From an uncultured Oligoflexales bacterium (GTDB lineage: Bacteria > Bdellovibrionota_B > Oligoflexia > Oligoflexales > JAPPIL01): DNA of 64,000 bases. Of this stretch, positions 54,565 to 62,944 are shown one piece after another; position 1 is the first letter of the stretch, and each line of letters begins with the position of its first letter. A model generated the notes under the pieces. It searched no databases, had not been told where the DNA came from, and worked only from the letters and a program-made list of their open reading frames with translations. The stretch lies in the NCBI GenBank assembly GCA_958296095.1, contig OY282434.1, positions 1,890,001-1,954,000 of the forward strand. The letters are read 5' to 3'. Both the position numbers and the translations under genes were made by a program.

Positions 54565-55875
54565 ATGGGGGAACTGATGCCCGTTGGTATTGACAAGCAG
54601 TATGTGCGTGCTGACATTGCTCAAGATGCCCAAAGCCTTGAGAAACAGGCTTGCAGTGCGTTGGAGGCGCTGGCAACGGCTACCTGTCGGGGCCGTGAGT
54701 GGACGGGGTTTTTCGATTATCCGCAACGGTCTGGCTTTGAGCTCAATGCGCACTTAAACCGCGAGCTTGCCAAGCTGTCGTTCGTTTACGACCATGTCTT
54801 GGTGCTGGGTATCGGTGGTTCATTTCAAGGCACGCTGGCGGTGCACGAGGCGCTGACACACAGTTACCTGTTGCCAACGGACCGGCCGCGGCTGTCCTTC
54901 TGCGGTTGCCATCTCTCGGAAACACTGACCTTGGAATGTCTTGACGCGCTCGATCGCACTGAGCCTGTGGTCGTCGTCATCAGCAAAAGCGGCACCACCC
55001 TGGAGACTGCCGTTGCCTTCCGCATTATCAAGAGTTATCTCACGCAACGGTTTGGCACAGAAGACGCGTTGGCACGTATCATCGCCGTTACCGATGTCGA
55101 GAAGGGTGCATTGCGTGCTTTCAGCGCTAAGCACAACTGCCTGACCTTCCCTGTGCCTGACGATGTCGGGGGGCGCTATTCGGTGCTGACTGCGGTGGGC
55201 TTAGTGCCACTTGCCTTAGCGCGCTATGATACTGAAGCACTGTTGCAGGGCGCGGCGAGTTTTTTTGCGGCCCCGCGTGATGCCCATAACCTCGCGGTGC
55301 AGTACGCTACGTGGCGCAGTGCCTGCTATCAGCACGGTAAGTTGATCGAGGTGCTATCCTGCAGTGATCCTAAGCTGCGTGCCTTTGCCGATTGGTGGAA
55401 ACAACTTTTTGGTGAATCGGAGGGCAAAGACGGCAAGGGGATTTTTCCTAGCACAATGCTGTTGACTACTGACTTGCACTCGCTCGGACAGTATTTGCAA
55501 GACGGCAGGCGGCATTTGTTTGAGACCTTCTTGACTATCGCCACCCCGACACACGCGGCGGGCGGCATTGAACGTCGCTTGCGCATTCCTCCCGACGATG
55601 ACGATGGGCTTGGTTTTGCCGACAACAGATTGATGCAGGACATCAACCTCGCGGCGCTACAAGGCACACAGGCAGCACACTGCAAAGGCGGTGTCCCCAA
55701 CCTCAGCCTTACCGTGCCACAGCTCGATGAATTTCATCTCGGCTATATGTTCGCGTGCATGCAAACTGCTTGTGCTATCAGCGGCGCGCTGCTCGATGTC
55801 AACCCCTTCGACCAGCCAGGTGTGGAAGTTTACAAAAAGAAATTACGCCAATTTGCTGAGCCCCGTGCACAATAG
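54565..55875 (+). CDS. pgi: glucose-6-phosphate isomerase
   Basis: Interconverts glucose-6-phosphate and fructose-6-phosphate. The 436 residues match the shorter, Bacillus-type form rather than the about 550-residue E. coli form. Signatures are VVISKSGTTLETAVAF (phosphate binding), DDVGGRYSVLTAVG and VEVYKKKLR near the end. GAAGGGAG precedes the ATG. The stop overlaps the presumed prmC start. Confidence 0.93.
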   Translation: MGELMPVGIDKQYVRADIAQDAQSLEKQACSALEALATATCRGREWTGFFDYPQRSGFELNAHLNRELAKLSFVYDHVLVLGIGGSFQGTLAVHEALTHSYLLPTDRPRLSFCGCHLSETLTLECLDALDRTEPVVVVISKSGTTLETAVAFRIIKSYLTQRFGTEDALARIIAVTDVEKGALRAFSAKHNCLTFPVPDDVGGRYSVLTAVGLVPLALARYDTEALLQGAASFFAAPRDAHNLAVQYATWRSACYQHGKLIEVLSCSDPKLRAFADWWKQLFGESEGKDGKGIFPSTMLLTTDLHSLGQYLQDGRRHLFETFLTIATPTHAAGGIERRLRIPPDDDDGLGFADNRLMQDINLAALQGTQAAHCKGGVPNLSLTVPQLDEFHLGYMFACMQTACAISGALLDVNPFDQPGVEVYKKKLRQFAEPRAQ

Positions 55876-56737
55876 CGTCCCCTCCTTCTCTACCGTGCAG
55901 GAAGCTTTTGTGCGGGGCAGTGCCTTTTTGCAGGCGGGGGACTCACCGACACTCGACATCGAATGTCTGCTACAGTTCGTGTTGCAGATGCGCAAAGAAC
56001 AGATTTACACGCACTTCCAACATACATTAACCCGCCGCCAACGAGAACAACTGCAAGCCCTGCTTGCGCGTCGTCAACGGGACGAACCCATCGCTTATCT
56101 CGTCGGCGCAAAAGAATTTTACGGGCGTAGCTTTCATGTCGATCGGCGGGTGCTGATCCCACGTCCAGAGACGGAGCAATTGATCGTGGCAGCAAAAAAA
56201 CATCTCCCTGCGGGCACCAGACTGCACCTACTTGACATCGGCACCGGCAGCGGCTGCCTCGCGATCACACTTGCACTTGAATTCAAGCACAGCCAGGTCA
56301 CTGCCTGGGAGATCGACCCTGACGCACTGGCAATCGCACAGAGCAACGCCCGTCGGCTCAACTGCAACAACGTCACCTTCGTGCAACGCGACATGTTCGC
56401 CCCCCTGCCACAGACAGCAACGCATTTTGATGGCATCGTTGCCAACCCGCCCTACATTCTGCCCGCGGAAAAAGCCTCACTGCCAGCCACAGTGCTCAAC
56501 TACGAACCGCATACGGCACTGTTCACCGACCAGCATGGGCTACTATACTATCAACGCCTCGCCGCCATCGCCCCCGACCTGCTGCGCGACGGCGGACTGC
56601 TATGCCTAGAACTCAACCCCAGCACCGCAGCCGCGACAGAAGCGCTTTTCCTTGCCTCAGCTTTTAGAACCATTGCTAAAGAACATGATTGGCAAGGGCT
56701 AAGCCGCACCCTGACGTTGGCTAACACCAAAACCTAA
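55865..56737 (+). CDS. prmC: peptide chain release factor N5-glutamine methyltransferase
   Basis: Methylates the GGQ glutamine of RF1/RF2. The SAM-binding motif is LLDIGTGSGCLAITLAL (about 120) and the catalytic NPPY lies in IVANPPYILPAEK (about 196), with FYGRSFHVDRRVLIPRPETE upstream. I chose GTG 55865, overlapping the pgi stop, which gives 290 residues and the family's usual length. The open frame continues upstream inside pgi only as noise. Confidence 0.9.
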   Translation: MHNSVPSFSTVQEAFVRGSAFLQAGDSPTLDIECLLQFVLQMRKEQIYTHFQHTLTRRQREQLQALLARRQRDEPIAYLVGAKEFYGRSFHVDRRVLIPRPETEQLIVAAKKHLPAGTRLHLLDIGTGSGCLAITLALEFKHSQVTAWEIDPDALAIAQSNARRLNCNNVTFVQRDMFAPLPQTATHFDGIVANPPYILPAEKASLPATVLNYEPHTALFTDQHGLLYYQRLAAIAPDLLRDGGLLCLELNPSTAAATEALFLASAFRTIAKEHDWQGLSRTLTLANTKT

Positions 56738-56758
56738 CTCTGTGCCAACAAGAAAAAC

Positions 56759-57304
56759 TTAAATGCTGAGCAGTTCTTTTTCTTTTTCGGCTAAACGACC
56801 ATCGACGATGGCAATGCAAGCATCCGTCTCTTTCTGCACGTCTTTTTGAATTTTTTTGCTCGCATCTTCAGCAAGGTCTTTGTCTTTTTTAATTTTATCA
56901 TTGGCATCACGGCGCAACAGTCTGATGGCGACTTTGGCATCTTCGCCAAGCTTTTTAATAGATTTTACCAACTCTTTGCGCCGGTCATCGGTAAGTGGCG
57001 GCACTGGCACACGAATTATGTTGCCGTCGCTGTTGGGCTGTAAACCGAGGTTGGCAGCCATGATCGCCTTCTCGATGTCGCCTAGTGTCTTTTTCTCGAA
57101 CGGGGTGATGACGATCGTCCTGGCATCAGGCACGGTGAGCGTGGCCACCTGATTGAGTGGGGTTGGCGATCCGTAATACTTGACCAGCACTCGGTCAAGT
57201 AGATTTACTGAAGCCCGCCCCGTTCTAATTCGCACCAGCTCCTCATCAAAACCGCGCAGCCTCTTGTCCATGCTCGCCCGACATTCCGCCGCATACTCTT
57301 GCAT
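56759..57304 (-). CDS. frr: ribosome recycling factor
   Basis: A 181-residue factor that splits post-termination ribosomes with EF-G. It reads RRFs from the start (MDKRLRGFDEELVRIRTGRA) through LRRDANDKIKKDKDLAEDAS. The ATG at 57304 is typical; the open frame upstream is antisense noise over tsf. It lies 22 bases after tsf. pyrH, which commonly sits between tsf and frr, is missing here. Confidence 0.95.
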   Translation of the reverse strand: MQEYAAECRASMDKRLRGFDEELVRIRTGRASVNLLDRVLVKYYGSPTPLNQVATLTVPDARTIVITPFEKKTLGDIEKAIMAANLGLQPNSDGNIIRVPVPPLTDDRRKELVKSIKKLGEDAKVAIRLLRRDANDKIKKDKDLAEDASKKIQKDVQKETDACIAIVDGRLAEKEKELLSI

Positions 57305-57326
57305 TACGTACCTCCCTGTAGATAGC

Positions 57327-58169
57327 TCAAGCTCCAACCTGAAAACGCACGAAGCCAGTGATCTCAACCTGCGGGGCGTGCTTGCGCATAAACGCGTCGA
57401 CGCTCGTCTTCGGTTCTTTGATGTGCGGCTGATTGAGCAGACACACCTCGTTGTAAAACTTGTTGATCTGACCCTCGATAATTTTCGGGATAATGTCCTC
57501 TGGCTTGCCTTCCTTGCGCAATTTTTTCGCGGCGATCTCCTTCTCCTGCTCGATCTCCACCGCACTGACCTCATCGGGCACAAGATAACGCGGTGCGCTA
57601 GCCACAATCTGCAAGGCCAAATCACGCCCCAACTCCCGATGTGCCTCAGGCGTTGGCGTTTTCAAACCGACCAGCGTGCCTAGTTTGCCACCGAGATGCA
57701 CATAACCACTGACAACCCCCTGCTCCTGCAGTTCGCACAAAGCAACGCGCTTGATGGCAATGTTCTCGCCGATCTTGCTGATCAAATCGACCACCTGCTC
57801 CTGCACGGGACGCGCCCCCAACTTAGCCGCGGCCAAGCTCTCTACCGAGTCGAGATGCTGTTGTGCGGCGAGCTCTGCTAATTTCTGGGCAAAGGCACTG
57901 AACTCCGCATTTTTGCTAACAAAATCTGTCTCGCAGTTTACCTCAACGATCGCCCCACGCTGGCCCGTCGCCTCGATGTGCGTCGCCACCAAGCCCTCCG
58001 TCGCGGCACGCCCCGACTTCTGGGCGGCACGTGCCAAGCCTCGCTCACGTAAATACAGCACTGCCTTATCCAGATCGCCGTCCGATTCCTGCAGGGCACG
58101 CTTGCACTCCATCATGCCTACACCGGTCTTCTCCCGCAGCTGCTTGACAGCCTGCGCATTGACACGCAT
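57327..58169 (-). CDS. tsf: elongation factor Ts
   Basis: A 280-residue guanine nucleotide exchange factor for EF-Tu. The N-terminal signature is VKQLREKTGVGMMECKRALQ and the core signature ETDFVSKNAEFSAFAQKLAE follows at about 80-99. It starts two bases after the rpsB stop, so the genes are cotranscribed. Confidence 0.97.
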   Translation of the reverse strand: MRVNAQAVKQLREKTGVGMMECKRALQESDGDLDKAVLYLRERGLARAAQKSGRAATEGLVATHIEATGQRGAIVEVNCETDFVSKNAEFSAFAQKLAELAAQQHLDSVESLAAAKLGARPVQEQVVDLISKIGENIAIKRVALCELQEQGVVSGYVHLGGKLGTLVGLKTPTPEAHRELGRDLALQIVASAPRYLVPDEVSAVEIEQEKEIAAKKLRKEGKPEDIIPKIIEGQINKFYNEVCLLNQPHIKEPKTSVDAFMRKHAPQVEITGFVRFQVGA

Positions 58170-58171
58170 CG

Positions 58172-59047
58172 CTACTCCTCTCGTTCCTTGTGGTCTGCAT
58201 CTGCCTGTGCCGTCGCACCCTTCGTCTTACCGCTACCCTCAGCGGCCTCAGACTGCCGCTGCCCGCGCTTCTCTACCGCCACCGGGCGCCCCTGCGCATC
58301 GTAGAACGACCCCTCGGTCACCGCCGCGGCTTTCTTCTCCTTGTCCGCGGCGAAGTCAGGCGCTCTCGCCTTGCCGAGGGCACAGGCTTCCGCTAACGTC
58401 GTGATGAACAGCGTCAACGACTTGAGGCTGTCGTCGTTGCCAGGGATGATATAGTCCAGTCCCGTCGGGTCGGCATTGGTATCGGTAATGGCAACGATCG
58501 TAATCCCCAACCGCTTTGCCTCGCTGACCGCGATAACTTCACGGTGCGCATCGACGACTACCACCGCGTCAGGCAAGCCGTGCATGTCCTTGATGCCGCC
58601 GAGGTTGCGATTGAGTTTGAATTTCTGGTGTTCAAGGCTGAGCACCTCCTTCTTCGGCAACTTGTCATAAGTGCCGTCGGTGCTGATCTCTTCAATCTTG
58701 CGCAAGCGATGGATGCTCTGCCTAATAGTCTGAAAATTAGTCAGCGTCCCACCCAGCCAGCGGTGATTGACATAGAACATTTTGCAGCGGGTTGCTTCCT
58801 GGGCGACGATCTCTCGTGATTGTCGTTTAGTGCCGACGAATAGTACCCGTCCGCCTGAGGCCGCGAGGTTCTCCAAAAACACCGTCGCGGCTTGAAAGTG
58901 CTGCACTGTTTGTTGCAGGTCGATGATGTGAATGCCATTGCGTGCCGCAAAGATATACGGACGCATCTTTGGATTCCACCGCCGCGTCTGATGCCCGTAA
59001 TGGACTCCCGCCTGCAACAACTCCCGCATGTTAATCGCTACTGCCAA
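58172..59047 (-). CDS. rpsB: 30S ribosomal protein S2 with extended C-terminus
   Basis: A 291-residue S2 protein. The signatures are MRELLQAGVHYGHQTRRWNP and GRVLFVGTKRQSREIVAQEA, then LPDAVVVVDAHREVIAVSEA and IPGNDDSLKSL. The last about 60 residues (after ARAPDFAADKEKK) are a charged, Ala-, Glu- and Lys-rich tail not found in most S2 proteins. It heads the rpsB-tsf-frr operon. Confidence 0.97.
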   Translation of the reverse strand: MAVAINMRELLQAGVHYGHQTRRWNPKMRPYIFAARNGIHIIDLQQTVQHFQAATVFLENLAASGGRVLFVGTKRQSREIVAQEATRCKMFYVNHRWLGGTLTNFQTIRQSIHRLRKIEEISTDGTYDKLPKKEVLSLEHQKFKLNRNLGGIKDMHGLPDAVVVVDAHREVIAVSEAKRLGITIVAITDTNADPTGLDYIIPGNDDSLKSLTLFITTLAEACALGKARAPDFAADKEKKAAAVTEGSFYDAQGRPVAVEKRGQRQSEAAEGSGKTKGATAQADADHKEREE

Positions 59048-59419
59048 TTACAACTCCCGTTCTGAAGGTTAACCTCAGCCGCCGCGATCGTGTAAAAGCA
59101 CCTTCAGTGCGGCAACCTGTCTCTAACAAACGCACCCCCGTGCGTTCGCAAACCACCCCTTGTATCATTTTTGCCGCGTTCCGTAAACGCACAGATCGTG
59201 CCCGCCTAGTCGATACTGGGCTACTCGCACCAACTCGATGCGCATTGTGGCAACAAGCACCGAGATCTTTTTTGCCCAGCATCACCGCCGTCTGGTTGTG
59301 TTCATAATCATGGCAGAGAGGTATGTAATGCCTAATGCTTGCAGATGCAAGCCTGTGCTCGTGTTGACGCTAACAATTTGCTACAATGCCCTCAGCGCGA
59401 AATTTGCCACCTACGGAAC

Positions 59420-60361
59420 ATGCCACTTCCTGCGAACGCTTTCATCCTTGCCGCTGGCTATGGCAGCCGTCTCCGCCCTCTGACTGACACCATCCCCAAA
59501 CCACTGCTGCCCTGCATGGGCGTGCCACTAATTGACATCGCTCTCCACCAACTGCACGCGCACGGTATAGAGCAGGTCAGCATCAACACCCACCATTTGT
59601 CGGACAAGTTTGCCCACCTGTCCCGCCCCCCACACGCGGTCACCCTGCTGCACGAACCAACCCTGCTCGGCTCAGCCGGTTTCGTGCGCAACCTCGACCG
59701 TCATGACCACGACCTCATCGTCTACAACGGCGACATCCTCAGCGATATAGATTTTACCGCCCTCTACCAAACACACCTCGACCGCCAGGCCATCGCCACC
59801 CTTGCCTTGCTGCCCGACGCCCGGCCCCATACTCGCCCTGTCTACATGCGTGCCGGACATCTCGTCGCCCTAGATAAATGCACAGCACCATCCAGCGCCC
59901 ACACCTTCGCCTGTGCCCAGGTATTAAGTGCCGAGTTCTTGCAGTTGATTGTCGCGCACAAATTCACCCACATTAACCGCGCTTGGCAATACGCGCTCGA
60001 CCAGCACTATCCCATTGCTACATTCCTGCATCACGGGCTGTGGGTTGATATTGGCACTCCAGCAAATTTTTTCCACGCCCATCAGGCACTGCACCGCAAA
60101 CTGCAGCATGATCCCGACTTCCTCCATATCCCCAAACTGCTCAGCCAAGAACTCCACCTGCACGATGATCATGTCATCGTTGGCACTCCACACATAGAAA
60201 AAAACTGCCTGATCAAGGCACAGACCTTTATCACCAGCAGTCAAGTGACTATCCACGCCCCTGCTCAGCTCGATCATTGCGTCGTGATGCACGCGGCTAG
60301 GGTGCGCGATTCGTGCAGTCACACACTCTTGCTCGGCGATCGCATCCTTGCCTGGGGGTAA
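59420..60361 (+). CDS. sugar-phosphate nucleotidyltransferase (MurU/RmlA-like)
   Basis: A 313-residue nucleotidyltransferase. FILAAGYGSRLRPLTDTIPK (about 8-27) is the nucleotide-binding signature; GSAGFVRNL and VYNGDILSDID (metal-binding Asp) follow. The short C-terminal part has left-handed-helix-like turns. Its size and motifs suit MurU (MurNAc-1-phosphate uridylyltransferase) or a mannose-1-phosphate enzyme; I cannot choose. ATG 59420 is preferred; the frame extends upstream without a ribosome site. Confidence 0.8.
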   Translation: MPLPANAFILAAGYGSRLRPLTDTIPKPLLPCMGVPLIDIALHQLHAHGIEQVSINTHHLSDKFAHLSRPPHAVTLLHEPTLLGSAGFVRNLDRHDHDLIVYNGDILSDIDFTALYQTHLDRQAIATLALLPDARPHTRPVYMRAGHLVALDKCTAPSSAHTFACAQVLSAEFLQLIVAHKFTHINRAWQYALDQHYPIATFLHHGLWVDIGTPANFFHAHQALHRKLQHDPDFLHIPKLLSQELHLHDDHVIVGTPHIEKNCLIKAQTFITSSQVTIHAPAQLDHCVVMHAARVRDSCSHTLLLGDRILAWG

Positions 60362-60479
60362 AGTGTGCGACGCTCAGCCTAGCAAAGACATTGTGCCACT
60401 GCTGACCTGCGGGGTGCATGCCTCGTTAACAAGGTAGCTGCTGATCTGGTAACTAGGTTGATTTGTGGGTAGGGATGGC

Positions 60480-61685
60480 TCAGCCTTTTCGAGCGGACTC
60501 TCGCTCAGTGGCCGCTGCTTCGGGCAATGTTTGCTTGCTCTGCCAGGTAACTTCTTGAGTAGTCGCTTGCTCAGCTGCTTGTTCATCCTGCTCAGCTGCT
60601 TGCTCACCTTGGGTTTCTAGCTCAGCCTCCAGCTTACGGTGGTTGCCTACCTCGTGGTCTTCCGTGTGGTGCTCCACGCTCAAGTAACCCTGTTGCGGAT
60701 AGGTGATTACTTGCCCGACCTCAATACGATCTGGATTGACGACGTGGCCATTGTATCTCCAGATAATTACCCAGTGGCTGGGATCGCCATAGACCTTGGT
60801 GGCAATTCCTGACAACGAGTCGCCTGCTTGCACTACAACTTCTGCCTGCGGCTGGTTTTCGTATTTCTGGGCAAATGCTGCCGACTGTTCGCTGTATTGG
60901 TAGTATACGAGGTTGCCGGGAAAAATCAGGTGTGGGTTAGAGAATCCCGACCATCTCGCGAGGTCACGCCATTTTGATTTGTCCCCGTAAATGTTTTGGG
61001 CAATGTCGCCCAGCGTATCGCCTTTCCTAACCACATAGGTAAGCTTCGCACCCATCTCTGGCAAGCTTGAACCTTCCACCGCGGCAGGAGGCATCATCGC
61101 CGTTCCCGCGCCACCCATCTCATCCGCAGACATTGTGTTGGCAGAGGGAAGCTCACCCGCCGTTGCACTTATCTCATTAGCTCCCGCGCCGCCCATCTCA
61201 GGCAACTGGGTATCGATTGGCGCGACTGCATCGCTTTCATCGATGACATTCTCGGTCGCCATCTGGCTTTGATCAGCAGTCAAGTTGGGGTCGGCACCAG
61301 CTTCAGCCATTATGTTGCCTTCACCGCTGTTGACGAGGTTGTTGATATCCTCTCCCGCGGCGTTCGCTCCAGCCATATCACCCTCGGTAGGCAATTCCGC
61401 CCCGACTTCGTTGTTACCTTCCATCGCTTGGTTCTCGCCACCGGGATCAACACCTACGGCGAGAGCATCGTTGTTGCCAATATCATCCTCGCCCCCTGCG
61501 AGCGCGATCTGATTGTCGGCGTATGCCTCCTGTCCCGCTTCCGCGTTGGCCGCGGCGGCTTCTTCTACCGCAACCTCAAGGTTTTCTTCGTCGCTCTGTG
61601 AGCTAGAACAGGAAACACCCAGTCCACACACTAGAGCCAAACTGGCGATCAAGGTTTTAGATGACGAGAAGGCAACCTGTTTCAC
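60480..61685 (-). CDS. LysM-domain lipoprotein
   Basis: A 401-residue lipoprotein (lipobox ending GLGVSC at about 26). A long acidic, Ala-, Asn- and Gly-rich linker (about 30-215) contains EMGGAG twice. Two LysM peptidoglycan-binding domains follow: YVVRKGDTLGDIAQNIYGDK (about 217-260) and VVQAGDSLSGIATKVYGDPS (about 285-335). A Glu-Gln-rich tail with EQAAEQ repeats ends the protein. It probably tethers the outer membrane to peptidoglycan or serves as a cell-wall scaffold. It is divergent from rsmH. Confidence 0.88.
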   Translation of the reverse strand: MKQVAFSSSKTLIASLALVCGLGVSCSSSQSDEENLEVAVEEAAAANAEAGQEAYADNQIALAGGEDDIGNNDALAVGVDPGGENQAMEGNNEVGAELPTEGDMAGANAAGEDINNLVNSGEGNIMAEAGADPNLTADQSQMATENVIDESDAVAPIDTQLPEMGGAGANEISATAGELPSANTMSADEMGGAGTAMMPPAAVEGSSLPEMGAKLTYVVRKGDTLGDIAQNIYGDKSKWRDLARWSGFSNPHLIFPGNLVYYQYSEQSAAFAQKYENQPQAEVVVQAGDSLSGIATKVYGDPSHWVIIWRYNGHVVNPDRIEVGQVITYPQQGYLSVEHHTEDHEVGNHRKLEAELETQGEQAAEQDEQAAEQATTQEVTWQSKQTLPEAAATERESARKG

Positions 61686-61755
61686 AATAACTCCGCTTTG
61701 CTTTTCTCACTGTCTGACCTACGTTCGGACAGCGACTGATTAGACTTTAACGTTG

Positions 61756-62724
61756 ATGCAAAAAAAATTATTTTCACCTCCCCAGCCCCACCGCGCCGCG
61801 CTAAAAATTGAGCTATTACAAATGCTTAAGCTTGGTGAGGGGAAAGTCTGTGTTGATGCAACTTTTGGTGCGGGCGACCACAGTCGGGCAGTTTTGGCTC
61901 AGATGGGCGGCAGAGGAGTACTGATCGGCATAGATCGCGATGAGCAAGCTATTGCCGCGGCACGGGTTAATTTTGCCGCCGAACTGCAGCAACGACGCTT
62001 GCACCTACAGCGGGCGTGTTTCTCGCAGTTGCCTGCCATAGTCGAGCAATTCTCCCTGCAGGGTAAGATCGATTGCCTCTACGCCGACCTCGGCTTCTCT
62101 TCCACGCAGGTGCTCGATCCAGCCAGAGGCTTCTCCATCTATCACGACGGGGAGCTGGACATGCGTATGAGCCAAGACACACAACAGTTGACCGCCGCCG
62201 ACCTCGTCAACCAGCGTTCGCAGGAGGAGTTAACCCACATCTTGCGCACCTACGGCGAAGAACCGCGCGCGGCCCGTATCGCTCGCCATCTCGTGCAAGC
62301 CCGTGCCAACACTCCTATCACTCGCACGCACCAGCTGGCCGCATTGGTCGCGGCCTGCACCAACCATCGTGGTCACCGCCGCCACCCTGCCACCCGTGTT
62401 TTTCAGGCATTGCGCATTGCCATCAACGACGAGTTGGGGGAACTGCGGCAGTTGCTCGCCGCGGAAACTTTTGCCTTGTTGCGCAAGGGGGGATGCCTGG
62501 CAATTATCTCCTTTCACTCGCTCGAAGACCGCCTCGTCAAGCGCAGTTTCCTGGCGCGCACGGCCTCGCCACATGCAGGACTGCCTCGCTCGCTACCGCT
62601 GATTGCCTCCGACCCGCCCGCGCGGTTGATAAAGCCTTTTCCAGTTCAACCTCGCGCCCAGGAGATCTATACTAATAGTAGAGCTCGCAGCGCAAAATTA
62701 CGCGGCCTGGAGAAACTCAGCTGA
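61756..62724 (+). CDS. rsmH: 16S rRNA (cytosine(1402)-N4)-methyltransferase
   Basis: Methylates C1402 of 16S rRNA. It has VDATFGAGDHSRAVL (about 33-47, SAM binding), CLYADLGFSSTQVLDPARGF with the usual DLGxSS, and ISFHSLEDRLVKRSF. ATG 61756 is chosen; an in-frame TTG lies one codon upstream. It heads the division operon with ftsL and ftsI. mraZ, which usually precedes it, is absent. Confidence 0.95.
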   Translation: MQKKLFSPPQPHRAALKIELLQMLKLGEGKVCVDATFGAGDHSRAVLAQMGGRGVLIGIDRDEQAIAAARVNFAAELQQRRLHLQRACFSQLPAIVEQFSLQGKIDCLYADLGFSSTQVLDPARGFSIYHDGELDMRMSQDTQQLTAADLVNQRSQEELTHILRTYGEEPRAARIARHLVQARANTPITRTHQLAALVAACTNHRGHRRHPATRVFQALRIAINDELGELRQLLAAETFALLRKGGCLAIISFHSLEDRLVKRSFLARTASPHAGLPRSLPLIASDPPARLIKPFPVQPRAQEIYTNSRARSAKLRGLEKLS

Positions 62725-62731
62725 GCGCGCC

Positions 62732-62944
62732 TTGAAAGACTACTGGTTACTAATTCTATTCGGCATTTTTTTCATACTAGCACTTGGCCGCACGCACGTG
62801 CGCAACCAATCGACGCGGCTCGGTTATGAGATCGGGCGCTTGAAAAAGCAGGAGGTCACATTGCTAGAACGGCGCAGCCACCTGAAGGTGCAGCTAGCCC
62901 GCATTACCGCCCGTGAACGGCTGCTAGCACTGGCACGACCTTGA
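62732..62944 (+). CDS. ftsL: cell division protein FtsL
   Basis: A 70-residue protein with one membrane helix (about 4-20) and a short leucine-spaced coiled coil (GYEIGRLKKQEVTLLERRSH). Size, topology and position between rsmH and ftsI identify it. The TTG start is inferred; identity by sequence alone would be weak, as is normal for FtsL. Its stop overlaps the ftsI start. Confidence 0.75.
   Translation: MKDYWLLILFGIFFILALGRTHVRNQSTRLGYEIGRLKKQEVTLLERRSHLKVQLARITARERLLALARP

Noticed and set aside
55691..55864. 58-codon N-terminal extension of prmC
   Set aside because: It lies inside pgi in another frame, and the family length fits the GTG at 55865.
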